Of a DNA stretch of 64,000 bases, positions 33,055-41,253 are shown in pieces. Each line of letters starts with the position of its first letter. Within the stretch, counting starts at the first letter, position 1. Position numbers and translations under genes: made by a program. Origin of the DNA: Pseudorhodoferax aquiterrae (GTDB lineage: Bacteria > Pseudomonadota > Gammaproteobacteria > Burkholderiales > Burkholderiaceae_C); the NCBI RefSeq assembly GCF_014652235.1, contig NZ_BMYK01000008.1:124001-188000 (forward strand), given 5' to 3'. Under the pieces are notes generated by a model. It did no database searches. It worked only from the letters and a program-made list of their open reading frames with translations, and was not told the origin of the DNA.

Positions 33055-34494
33055 ATGAAACGCCGCCGCCTGCTCGGCCACGGCGCGCTGGTGCTGCTGC
33101 TGGGCGTGACCCATGCTGCGCGCGGCGCTGGCATCGTCGCCGTGCGCGTCTGGCCCGCGCCCGACTACTCGCGCGTGACCATCGAGTCCGACGTGCCTTT
33201 GACCACCAAGCAGATCTTCGTGGCCGACCCGCCGCGCCTGGCGGTGGACATCGAAGGCATCGACCTGGATGCCGCGCTGCGCGAACTCGTGGGCCGCGTG
33301 CGGCCCGACGATCCCAACATCGAACGCATCCGCGTCGGCCAGAACCAGCCCGGCGTGGTGCGCCTCGTGATCGACTTGAAGCGCGCCGCCGTGCCGCAGG
33401 TGTTCACCTTGAAGCCCGTGGCGGCCTACCAGAACCGCCTGGTGCTGGACCTGTACCCGGCCGAGAAGGAAGACCCGCTGCAGGCGCTGATCGACGAGCG
33501 GCTGCGCGACGTGCAGGCGGGCAAGGCGCCCGCGGCCGACCCGCTGGACGACCTGATCGCGCGCCACACCGGCCCGGGGACCAGCGGCACGCCCGCTGCC
33601 GGCCCGGAGCTGCGCGAGTCGCCGCCGCCGGGGCAAGTCAAGCCCCTGCCCGGCCCGGACAGCACGGCACGCCCCCCCTCGCCCGAACTGCCGCACGGCA
33701 CGCTGGCCGCCGCGCCCGAGAAGGCGCCACCGCGGCCGGCCAAGCCGACGCCTGCGCCGCCCAGCCGCACCGACCGCCTCATCATCGTCGCGCTGGACCC
33801 CGGCCATGGCGGCGAGGACCCCGGCGCGATCGGCCCCAAGGGCACGCGCGAGAAGGACATCGTGCTGCGCGTGGCGCACAAGCTGCGCGAGCGCATCAAC
33901 GCGGCCAGCGTCAACGGCAACCCGATGCGCGCCTTCCTCACGCGCGACGCCGACTTCTTCGTGCCGCTGCAGACGCGCGTGCAGAAGGCGCGCAATGTGC
34001 AGGCCGACCTGTTCATCAGCATCCATGCCGACGCCTTCACGACGCCGGCCGCGCGCGGCGCCAGCGTGTTCGCGCTGAGCCAGCGCGGCGCCACCAGCAC
34101 GGCCGCGCGCTGGCTGGCCGACAAGGAGAACCAGGCCGACCTGATCGGCGGCGTCAACGTGCAGGCCAAGGACCAGCATGTGCAGCGCATGCTGCTGGAC
34201 ATGAGCACCACGGCCCAGATCAACGACAGCCTGAAGCTGGGCAGCGCCGTGCTCGGCGAGATCGGCGGCATGGCCCGGCTGCACAAGCCGCGCGTGGAGC
34301 AGGCCGGCTTCGCGGTGCTCAAGGCACCGGACATCCCGAGCGTGCTCGTGGAGACGGCCTTCATCAGCAACCCCGAGGAAGAGGCCAAGCTGCGCAGCGA
34401 GGCCTACCAGGACGAGCTGGCGGACGCGATCATGCGCGGCATCCGCGGCTACTTCGCCAAGAACCCGCCGCTGGCGCGCAGCCGCACCGTCTGA
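33055..34494 (+). CDS. amiC: N-acetylmuramoyl-L-alanine amidase AmiC
   Basis: A 479-residue periplasmic amidase that splits septal peptidoglycan during daughter-cell separation. A twin-arginine-like signal (MKRRRLLGHG plus hydrophobic core) is followed by an AMIN targeting domain (about 30-125), a long Pro-rich linker (about 165-235) and an Amidase_3 catalytic domain (about 240-475). The zinc ligands are in ALDPGHGGEDPG, Glu in TREKDIV, His in ISIHADAF, and the general base in VETAFISN. The ATG sits directly at the end of a 79-bp inter-gene repeat. Confidence 0.93.
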   Translation: MKRRRLLGHGALVLLLGVTHAARGAGIVAVRVWPAPDYSRVTIESDVPLTTKQIFVADPPRLAVDIEGIDLDAALRELVGRVRPDDPNIERIRVGQNQPGVVRLVIDLKRAAVPQVFTLKPVAAYQNRLVLDLYPAEKEDPLQALIDERLRDVQAGKAPAADPLDDLIARHTGPGTSGTPAAGPELRESPPPGQVKPLPGPDSTARPPSPELPHGTLAAAPEKAPPRPAKPTPAPPSRTDRLIIVALDPGHGGEDPGAIGPKGTREKDIVLRVAHKLRERINAASVNGNPMRAFLTRDADFFVPLQTRVQKARNVQADLFISIHADAFTTPAARGASVFALSQRGATSTAARWLADKENQADLIGGVNVQAKDQHVQRMLLDMSTTAQINDSLKLGSAVLGEIGGMARLHKPRVEQAGFAVLKAPDIPSVLVETAFISNPEEEAKLRSEAYQDELADAIMRGIRGYFAKNPPLARSRTV

Positions 34495-34616
34495 TCTGGC
34501 GCGGCCCCACACGCCGCGCCGGCCCTGGCCTACAGGCGCGGGCCGGTGCCGTTCCTACAGTGGTCCTACAGGCCCATGAAGCCTGGCATCGCAACAGCAA
34601 GAGACGAGGTATCCCC

Positions 34617-34838
34617 ATGATCAAGACCATCCTGGCAGTCACCGCGGCATCGGTCATCGGCCTGACGGGCTGCGCCTCCAACCCCACCAGTGCGCAGGTC
34701 GGCACCGGCGTCGGCGCCGTGGCCGGCGGCGTCGTCGGCAATGCCGTGTTCGGCAGCACGCTGGGCACCGTGGGCGGCGCCGCAGCCGGCGCGCTGGTCG
34801 GCAACGAGGTCGGCAAGCGGCGCGACCAGGGCCGCTGA
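34617..34838 (+). CDS. Small glycine-zipper lipoprotein (OsmB/SlyB-like)
   Basis: A 73-residue protein with signal peptide and lipobox LTGC (Cys at about residue 19), then a glycine-zipper two-helix segment rich in GxxxG repeats (VGTGVGAVAGGVVGNAV type) and a short basic tail. Proteins of this kind are envelope-stress-related outer-membrane lipoproteins of unknown mechanism. GACGAGG upstream acts as ribosome-binding site. A hairpin follows the gene. The 118 bp before it hold no gene that I can support. Confidence 0.8.
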   Translation: MIKTILAVTAASVIGLTGCASNPTSAQVGTGVGAVAGGVVGNAVFGSTLGTVGGAAAGALVGNEVGKRRDQGR

Positions 34839-34856
34839 GGCGCGGTCGCCTGATCG

Positions 34857-34878
34857 GAAGGGCCCTGCGGGGCCCTTC
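34857..34878 (+). terminator. Hairpin after the glycine-zipper lipoprotein gene
   Basis: A 9-bp perfect stem (34857-34865 with 34870-34878, GAAGGGCCC type) has a 4-nt loop. It is followed only by a short CGTTT, so it is a weak terminator; it may also serve the convergent gene. Confidence 0.55.
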
Positions 34879-34884
34879 GCCGTT

Positions 34885-35142
34885 TCAGGACCCTTCCGGC
34901 AACTTGGCCGACTGGCACTGGATCGCGCCGCTCGCCATATGGCAGGCGATGGCCCGCCCGGTCGCAGGGTCGTGGAACCAGGCGGTGCTGCCGTTGCCGC
35001 TCGACGACACGCCGACGGGCTGGTAGCTGGGATTGGCGCGGATCTGCGATTGCGCGCTGGGCGCCAGCAGCACACCCAGCGCAATGGCACAAGCGCCCGC
35101 TACGGCGATGGCGGGAAGGCGGGAACCGGAGAACAGGGACAT
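34885..35142 (-). CDS. Small exported protein of unknown function
   Basis: An 85-residue protein with a Sec-type signal (hydrophobic core at about 10-28, cut near SAQS) and a mature part of about 53 residues. That part contains two Cys (IACHMASGAIQCQ), spaced to form a disulfide in the periplasm. I do not recognise the family. GGAG lies 6 bp upstream of the ATG. It lies between a lipoprotein gene and dedA and could be co-transcribed with dedA, whose stop-to-start gap is short. Confidence 0.6.
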   Translation of the reverse strand: MSLFSGSRLPAIAVAGACAIALGVLLAPSAQSQIRANPSYQPVGVSSSGNGSTAWFHDPATGRAIACHMASGAIQCQSAKLPEGS

Positions 35143-35210
35143 GCGAAGCTCCTGAGGAAGAAACCCGCATCATGGCCCAGTGCGAAAGCGCCGGGCGTGA
35201 CAAGCCGTGT

Positions 35211-35879
35211 TCAGGACGTGGCCGCGCCGGCGGCGTCGCGCTCGGCCTGGCGCTTGGCCTTCCAGGCGCCGTAGATGGCGATCAAACCGGGGATGAAGAT
35301 CATCGCCCAGATGATCTTGTCCAGGTTGGCCTTGACCCAGGGCAGGCCGCCCAGGAAATAGCCCGCCGTGCAGATGCCCAGCACCCAGATCAGCGCGCCG
35401 GCCACGTTGTAGGCGGTGAACTTGGTGCGGCCCATCTCGGCCACGCCGGCCACGAAGGGGGCGAAGGTGCGGATGAACGGCATGAAGCGCGCCAGGATGA
35501 TGGTCACGCCGCCATAGCGCTCGTAGAAGGCATGGGCCTGGTCGAAGGCCTTCTTGTTGAAAAAGCGCGAGTCTTCCCACTGGAACACCTTGGGCCCGAA
35601 ATAGCGGCCGATGCTGTAGTTGCACTGGTCACCCAGGACCGCGGCCACCACCAGCACCGCCATCGCCAGCGGCAGGCTCATGAGGCCCAGGCCGCACAGT
35701 GCCCCCACCACGAACAGCAGTGAGTCGCCCGGCAGGAAGGGCATCACCACGACGCCGGTCTCCACGAACACGATCAGGAACAGCAGCGCATAGACCCAGG
35801 TGCCGTAGTTGCGCACGAAGGTCTCCAGGTGCACGTCCACGTGCAAGATGAAGTCGATCAGAAAGCTCGCCAGTTCCAT
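35211..35879 (-). CDS. DedA-family membrane protein
   Basis: A 222-residue VTT/SNARE-associated domain protein. The conserved FLPGDSLLFVVGAL (membrane-embedded acidic region near residue 46), the G-DQCNYSIGRYFG block and the RFMPFIRTFAPFVAG block (essential Arg) are all present, with four to five membrane helices. DedA proteins support undecaprenyl-phosphate or phospholipid translocation and membrane potential homeostasis. It is divergent from the zinc-ribbon gene to the right. Confidence 0.9.
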   Translation of the reverse strand: MELASFLIDFILHVDVHLETFVRNYGTWVYALLFLIVFVETGVVVMPFLPGDSLLFVVGALCGLGLMSLPLAMAVLVVAAVLGDQCNYSIGRYFGPKVFQWEDSRFFNKKAFDQAHAFYERYGGVTIILARFMPFIRTFAPFVAGVAEMGRTKFTAYNVAGALIWVLGICTAGYFLGGLPWVKANLDKIIWAMIFIPGLIAIYGAWKAKRQAERDAAGAATS

Positions 35880-36034
35880 GCGGCGGCATTATGGCGGCCC
35901 GTCCCCACCGGGCCCGTGACAGGCCCGCGCGGCCAGGGAATTGCCCGCGCAGCGCATTTGCTAGCATCGGCCCGCCCTGGCGCCAGCCGGCCGCAGCCGG
36001 CGCACCACGGCCCCGTCCACCCCGCTGTTTTCCT

Positions 36035-36973
36035 TTGTCCAAGACCTGCCCCGCATGCGGCACCGGGAACCGGCCCATCGCCAGGTTCTGCAGGAAGTGC
36101 GCTACCCCTCTGGATCCGGCCACGCCGGCGGCCGGCGCCGCCGCACGTGCGCCGACGGCGCCGGCCGCAACGGCCACGCCAGCCCTGGCCTGCCTGGCCT
36201 GCGGCAAACCCAACCGGGCCGGCGCGCGCTTTTGCCGCCGTTGCGGCAAGTCCTTGGCCAGGCCCGCCGAGCCCGCCCTCGCACCCCGGCTGGTCCAACC
36301 CGACCGGCAGCCCGGTATGCCGCAGGGCGTGCCGGCCGCGGCGGCGGCCCGGACCGCGCCTGCACCGGCGGCAGCGCGCCACCGCCCGGTCCTGCCGTTG
36401 CTGCTGCTCGTGCTGGTGCTCGTGGCCGCGGTGCTGTGGTGGCAGCGCGGGGCAGCGCCGCCGCCGGTCACCGCTCCCCCGGCGCCGGCCGCCGCCCCCG
36501 TCGAGGAGTTCCTGACCGATCCGCCGCCCCCGGCTTCCGACAAGCCGCCCGCTCCGGTGGAGGCACCGAGCGTAGCGCCACCGGCGCCACCCGCGTCCGA
36601 GCCGGCGCAGGCCCCTGCCCCGCAACGCCCCCAGCCGGCGCCCGCGGCCGTCAAGCCGCCCGAGCCGGCGGCCAGCGCCGCCTCCGCGGCTGCCGCGCCG
36701 CCCGCCGAGCTCGCCACCGTCTACACTGCGCCCCCCGCGCCCCGGCCACCACCGCCGCCATCGCCCCCGCCGCGCCAGGCCGCCGCCCCGCCCGCGGCGC
36801 CGAGCCCGGAATCGGTCTGTGCCGACAGCAGCAACGGGCTCGCGCGTTCGCTGTGCATCGGCATGCAATGCTTCAAGTCGGAGTTCCGCCGGCACCTGAC
36901 CTGCGTCCGCCTGGAAAATGAGGCCCGCGAGCAGCGCCGGCGCGAGATCGAACAGGGTCTGGTCGGCAACTAG
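36035..36973 (+). CDS. Double zinc-ribbon single-pass membrane protein, uncharacterised
   Basis: A 312-residue protein starting at TTG 36035; upstream in-frame codons are possible but unlike protein. It has two N-terminal zinc ribbons, CPACGTGN...FCRKC (Cys5/8/19/22) and CLACGKPN...FCRRC (Cys53/56/67/70), and a membrane helix at about 119-136. A Pro/Ala-rich stretch of about 120 residues that probably crosses the periplasm follows. The C-terminal domain (about 262-312) contains four Cys (CADSS...LCIGMQC...LTC) and a charged helical end. The topology is thus cytoplasmic zinc ribbons plus a periplasmic cysteine module. The next gene, 38 bp downstream, is another zinc-ribbon membrane protein. 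Function unknown. Confidence 0.75.
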   Translation: MSKTCPACGTGNRPIARFCRKCATPLDPATPAAGAAARAPTAPAATATPALACLACGKPNRAGARFCRRCGKSLARPAEPALAPRLVQPDRQPGMPQGVPAAAAARTAPAPAAARHRPVLPLLLLVLVLVAAVLWWQRGAAPPPVTAPPAPAAAPVEEFLTDPPPPASDKPPAPVEAPSVAPPAPPASEPAQAPAPQRPQPAPAAVKPPEPAASAASAAAAPPAELATVYTAPPAPRPPPPPSPPPRQAAAPPAAPSPESVCADSSNGLARSLCIGMQCFKSEFRRHLTCVRLENEAREQRRREIEQGLVGN

Positions 36974-37011
36974 CCGGCCGCGCCGCAGCCAACCTCAGGA
37001 GTACCCCGCCC

Positions 37012-38097
37012 GTGCTTTCCCAACAGATCAAGGACAGCAGCAGCCTCGTCGACAGCATCGACGCCATGCGCAACTGGCGCGCCCTTGTGCTGCTGCTGGT
37101 CACGCTGGTCGCGGGCGCCATGGTCATGGGCCTCGGCACGCTGCTGGCCAGCGTCAGCTACTTCTTCGTCGCGCTGTTCGCGGTGGCGGCCTATGCCGTG
37201 CTGTTCTACGGCGTCAATGCCGCCGGCGTGATGCTGATGGACGAGGCGCACGGCGTGCGTTCGCGCTCCATCGTCGAGGCCGTCTCGCATTCGCTGACGC
37301 ACTCGCACCGCCTGCTGCTGGTCTACCTGTGGATCGCGGGCCTGTACCTGGCCGGCGTGCTGGCGCTGATGGTGGTGGTGTTCCTGTGCAAGCTGCCGCT
37401 GCTCGGGCCGCTGCTGTACGCCTTCGTGTTCCCGGTGGCGGTGGTGTTGACGGGCGTGGCGCTGTTCGCGCTGCCCATGGTGGTGTTCCCGCTGTCGGCG
37501 CCCTCGGTGTGGAACGGCGCCACGGCCATGGAGTGCGTGAGCCAGCTGATCGCCATCGCGCGGCGCCGGCTCGGCATGGTGCTGCTGCTGATGCTGGTGG
37601 TGTCCTTCATCGCGGTGCTGATCGGCCTGTTGATCGGCACCATCCTGTTCGGCGGCGTGGCCATCACGGCCGGCATCTCCGCCCCCATCCTGGGCAACAT
37701 GGACATGGGCAGCTTCGGCATGGGAAGCGGTGGCGCGCATGCCGCGGCGGCCGGCTTCGGCAGCGGCGTGCTGTTCGCAGCCGCCTGCACGCTGCCGGGC
37801 CTGGTGTACCTGCGCGGTGTGAGCAGCGTCTACCTGCGCGCGCTGGACGGCCTGGACCTGGCGGCCGAGCAGGCCCATGTGGACGCCCACCTGGCCTACG
37901 CCGTCGACAAGGCCCGCGGCATGCAGGAGCAGGCCCAGGCCCGCGCCCAGCGCGTGGCCGAGCGCGCGCGCGCCGCAGCCGCCAATGCCGCGCAGCCGAC
38001 CGAGCCGCCCAAGCCACCCGCCACCTGTCCGGCCTGCGGCACCAACGTGCGCGCGACCGACACCCAATGCGCCGCTTGCGGCCAAGCGCTGCAATGA
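37012..38097 (+). CDS. Polytopic membrane protein with C-terminal zinc ribbon, uncharacterised
   Basis: A 361-residue protein beginning with GTG 37012. It has about six to seven hydrophobic segments (about 22-65, 102-128, 132-160, 188-228 and 240-268), an Ala/Arg-rich amphipathic helix (about 290-325) and a terminal zinc ribbon CPACGTNVRATDTQCAACG (Cys339/342/353/356). Its ribbon resembles those of the preceding gene, so the two probably form one operon and perhaps one complex. The next gene, mutL, is separated by a 79-bp inter-gene repeat. No function is assigned. Confidence 0.75.
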   Translation: MLSQQIKDSSSLVDSIDAMRNWRALVLLLVTLVAGAMVMGLGTLLASVSYFFVALFAVAAYAVLFYGVNAAGVMLMDEAHGVRSRSIVEAVSHSLTHSHRLLLVYLWIAGLYLAGVLALMVVVFLCKLPLLGPLLYAFVFPVAVVLTGVALFALPMVVFPLSAPSVWNGATAMECVSQLIAIARRRLGMVLLLMLVVSFIAVLIGLLIGTILFGGVAITAGISAPILGNMDMGSFGMGSGGAHAAAAGFGSGVLFAAACTLPGLVYLRGVSSVYLRALDGLDLAAEQAHVDAHLAYAVDKARGMQEQAQARAQRVAERARAAAANAAQPTEPPKPPATCPACGTNVRATDTQCAACGQALQ

Positions 38098-38100
38098 AAG

Positions 38101-38179
38101 CCCCCACGCGCATCACTTCGTGTCTCGCTGCCTCCCAAGGGAGCGCTTCAGCGCCTTCGGGCGGCCGGGCGGCCCTGAA
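38101..38179 (+). repeat. Inter-gene GC repeat, copy before mutL
   Basis: 79 bp between the zinc-ribbon membrane protein and the mutL ATG. The central stem changes relative to the amiC copy are compensatory (CTCCC with GGGAG instead of C-run with G-run). Confidence 0.8.
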
Positions 38180-40096
38180 ATGACCGAACGCCGCCAGATC
38201 CGCGAGCTGCCCGACGAGCTGATCAGCCAGATCGCCGCCGGCGAGGTGGTCGAGCGTCCGGCCTCGGTGGTGCGCGAACTCGTCGACAACGCCCTCGACG
38301 CCGGCGCGCGCCAGATCGTGCTGCGCCTGCTGGCCGGTGGTGTGCGCCTGATCGCCGTGGAGGATGACGGCATCGGCATCCCCGTGGCCGACCTGCCGCT
38401 GGCGCTCAAGCGCCATGCCACCAGCAAGATCGGCAACCTGCAGGAGCTCGAGAGCGTGGCCACCATGGGCTTTCGCGGCGAGGCGCTGGCGGCCATCAAC
38501 TCGGTGTCCGACATGGCGATCGCCTCGCGCACGGCCGAGCAGCCGCACGCCATGCTGCTGGACGGGCGCACCGGCGAGATGAAGCCCATCGCGCGCGCCG
38601 TCGGCACCACGGTGGAGGTCAAGGAGCTGTTCTTCAGCACGCCGGCGCGGCGCAAGTTCCTCAAGACCGATGCGACCGAGCTGGCCCACTGCATCGAGGC
38701 CGTGCGCCGCCACGCGCTGGCGCGGCCCGACGTGGGCTTCGCGATCTGGCACGAAGGCAAGCTGGTCGAGCAGTGGCGCGCCGCGACCGACGGCGACGAT
38801 GGCGGCATGGACCAGCGCCTGGCCGACGTGCTGGGCGAGGAGTTCTGCGAGCGCTCGGTGCGGGTGGACTGGTGCAGCAGCGCGCAAAGCGAGGGCGGCG
38901 GGCCGCTGATCCGCGTGCGCGGCCGCGCCGGCATCCCGGACGCGGCGCGCGCGCGCGGCGACCACCAGTTCGCCTACGTCAACGGCCGCTTCGTGCGCGA
39001 CAAGGTGCTCGCGCACGGCGCGCGCAGCGCCTACGAGGACGTGCTGCACGGCCAGCGCCAGCCGGTCTACGCGCTCTACGTGGACATGGACCCTACGCGC
39101 GTGGACGTGAACGTGCACCCGACCAAGATCGAGGTGCGCTTTCGCGACAGCCGCGAGGTGCACCAGGCCGTGCGCCGCGCCGTCGACCAGGCGCTGGCCG
39201 CACCGCGCGCCGCGCTGGCCCAGCCGGCGCCGCAAGCGCCATTGCCCGGCGTGGCGGCACCCGCGCCGGTGCCGATGCCGGCCTGGCGCCAGCCCGCCAT
39301 GGCCTTCGCCGAGCCCGTGGCAGCGCCCGCGGCGGGCTTCACGCCCTGGAGCCCGGCTCCGGTGCCGGCCGTCGCCGAACCCATGCCGCGCTGGCAGGAG
39401 GCGGCCGACAGCGCGGTCGCCACGCTGCCCGAGCCGCCACCCGCTGCGCTGGCCCGGGCAGAAGCCCCCGTCCCGCAGCCGCGCGCCACGCCCGCACCGG
39501 ACGAGGCGCCGGCCTGGCCGCTCGGCCGCGCCCTGGCCCAGCTGCAAGGCATCTACATCCTGGCCGAGAACCAGCAGGGTCTGGTGGTGGTGGACATGCA
39601 TGCCGCGCACGAGCGCATCGTGTACGAGCGGCTCAAGGCGCAGGCCGACGATGCGGCCATGGCCAGCCAGCCGCTGCTGATCCCGGCCACCTTCGCGGCC
39701 ACGCCGACCGAACTGGCGGCTGCCGAGGCCCATGCCGACACGCTGGCCCAGCTGGGCCTGGACGTGGCGCCGTTCTCGGCGCGCACGCTGGCGGTGCGCG
39801 CCGTGCCCGCCAGCCTGGCCCAGGGCGATGCCGTGGCGCTGGCGCGCAGCGTGCTGGCGGAACTGGCCCAGCACGAGGCCAGCGGCGTGGTCGAGCGGGC
39901 CCGCAACGAACTGCTCGCCACCATGGCCTGCCATGGCGCGGTGCGCGCCAACCGCCGGCTCACGCTGGAGGAAATGAACGGCCTGCTGCGCCAGATGGAG
40001 GCCACCGAGCGCTCCGACCAGTGCAACCACGGCCGGCCGACCTGGCGCCAGATCAGCGTGCGCGAACTCGACCAGCTGTTCCTGCGCGGGCGCTGA
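38180..40096 (+). CDS. mutL: DNA mismatch repair protein MutL
   Basis: A 638-residue GHKL ATPase that couples MutS mismatch recognition to strand removal. The N-terminal ATPase motifs are ERPASVVRELVDNALDAGA, DDGIGIP, KRHATSKI and GFRGEAL. A Pro/Ala-rich linker (about 335-450) leads to the C-terminal dimerisation domain. That domain carries DMHAAHERIVYE, fitting the DxHA-x2-E-x4-E metal site of endonuclease-type MutL, plus ACHGAVRAN and CNHGRPT. This implies nicking activity and a MutH-independent repair pathway. The ATG is placed at the end of the inter-gene repeat. Confidence 0.96.
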   Translation: MTERRQIRELPDELISQIAAGEVVERPASVVRELVDNALDAGARQIVLRLLAGGVRLIAVEDDGIGIPVADLPLALKRHATSKIGNLQELESVATMGFRGEALAAINSVSDMAIASRTAEQPHAMLLDGRTGEMKPIARAVGTTVEVKELFFSTPARRKFLKTDATELAHCIEAVRRHALARPDVGFAIWHEGKLVEQWRAATDGDDGGMDQRLADVLGEEFCERSVRVDWCSSAQSEGGGPLIRVRGRAGIPDAARARGDHQFAYVNGRFVRDKVLAHGARSAYEDVLHGQRQPVYALYVDMDPTRVDVNVHPTKIEVRFRDSREVHQAVRRAVDQALAAPRAALAQPAPQAPLPGVAAPAPVPMPAWRQPAMAFAEPVAAPAAGFTPWSPAPVPAVAEPMPRWQEAADSAVATLPEPPPAALARAEAPVPQPRATPAPDEAPAWPLGRALAQLQGIYILAENQQGLVVVDMHAAHERIVYERLKAQADDAAMASQPLLIPATFAATPTELAAAEAHADTLAQLGLDVAPFSARTLAVRAVPASLAQGDAVALARSVLAELAQHEASGVVERARNELLATMACHGAVRANRRLTLEEMNGLLRQMEATERSDQCNHGRPTWRQISVRELDQLFLRGR

Positions 40097-40177
40097 ACGG
40101 TCGCCCGGCCTGGCCCTGATCGTGCTTGCGCTGCGTAGGATTGAACTTACGCCGCACTTCCGAAGTCTGTGCCTGCC

Positions 40178-41068
40178 ATGCGCCGCTTATCCTTGATCGC
40201 CCTGCTGTGCTCGACCCTGTCCCTGGGTGCGGTCACGGGTTGCAGCCTGCTCGACGAACGCCAGCGCGACTGGATCTTCCAGCCCGGCGACCGCGCCTGG
40301 GGCGGCAGCGCCGCCAGTGCCGAGGGCATGGAGGAGGTCTGGATCGGCTTCGACTCCAAGGTCTCCAGGGAGCCCGTGCGGCTGCACGGCCTGTGGCTGG
40401 AGAACGAAGCCGCGCTGCACACCGACCCCGCGCAGGCGCCCATCCTGCTGTACCTGCACGGCGCGCGCTGGAACGTGCAGGGCTCTGCGCCGCGCATGCG
40501 CGCCATGCAGCAGCTGGGCTTCTCGGTGCTGGCGATCGACTACCGCGGCTTCGGCAAGAGCACCACCGAGCTGCCCTCCGAGGACCGCGCCTTCGAGGAC
40601 GCCCGCGCCGCCTGGGACTGGCTGGCCGCGCGCTACCCCGACCGGCCGCGCTACATCTTCGGCCACTCGCTGGGCGGCGCCATCGCGATCGACCTGGCCT
40701 CCAAGGTCAAGGACGAGCGCGGCGTGCTCGTCGAAGGCACCTTCACTTCCATCCCCGAGGTGGCGGCCAGCATGAAGTGGGGCTGGCTGCCGATCGGCTG
40801 GCTCATCACGCAACGCATGGAGTCCATCCGCAAGGTGCCCCACATCGGGGCCCCGCTGCTGGTGGTGCACGGCTCGGACGACAGCCTGATCAAGCCGGAC
40901 CTGGGCCGGCGCCTGTACGAGGCCGCGCAGGAGCCCAAGGCCTTCGTCGTGGTGGACGGGGGCACGCACCACAACACCATCGTGCGCGGCCAGGCGCAAT
41001 ACCGCGCGGCCCTGCACCAGTTGTTCGGCTGGCCCGCGAGCAGTGCGCTGGCACAGGCCGGCGAGTAG
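40178..41068 (+). CDS. Alpha/beta-hydrolase lipoprotein
   Basis: A 296-residue alpha/beta-hydrolase with signal peptide and lipobox VTGC (Cys at about residue 25), so it is envelope-located. The nucleophile elbow is GHSLGGAI; earlier come LYLHGARWNVQGS (oxyanion hole) and DYRGFGKS; late Asp in HGSDDSLI and His in GGTHHNT complete the triad. It resembles the YqiA/BEM46-like group of membrane-associated hydrolases; the substrate is unknown. The ATG at 40178 is preferred to the in-frame GTG nine bases upstream because it starts the signal peptide. Confidence 0.85.
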   Translation: MRRLSLIALLCSTLSLGAVTGCSLLDERQRDWIFQPGDRAWGGSAASAEGMEEVWIGFDSKVSREPVRLHGLWLENEAALHTDPAQAPILLYLHGARWNVQGSAPRMRAMQQLGFSVLAIDYRGFGKSTTELPSEDRAFEDARAAWDWLAARYPDRPRYIFGHSLGGAIAIDLASKVKDERGVLVEGTFTSIPEVAASMKWGWLPIGWLITQRMESIRKVPHIGAPLLVVHGSDDSLIKPDLGRRLYEAAQEPKAFVVVDGGTHHNTIVRGQAQYRAALHQLFGWPASSALAQAGE

Positions 41069-41253
41069 AGGGCTTTTCCCGAGTGTTGTTCTTTCGCTCA
41101 GCTTTCGTACAGCTGGGGCAAGCGAGTACCCCCGGTTAGCGGGCGAATGCCCATAATCGGCGCACCGTAGGCTCTCGGGAGGCTTGTTGTGCACCAAGAA
41201 GAAGTACGTGTCCGGACCTGGGGCGAGCAGTCCATCGCAGCCGGAGGTGCCGC

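Noticed and set aside
35891-36034. A longer N-terminus for the double zinc-ribbon protein
   Set aside because: The extra 48 codons are Arg/Pro-rich and random and overlap the dedA promoter region; the first ribbon cysteines come just after the TTG at 36035.
40087-40108. Hairpin CGGGCG...CGCCCG at the mutL stop as a terminator
   Set aside because: Only a 6-bp stem with a 9-nt loop and no U-tract; common by chance at this GC content.
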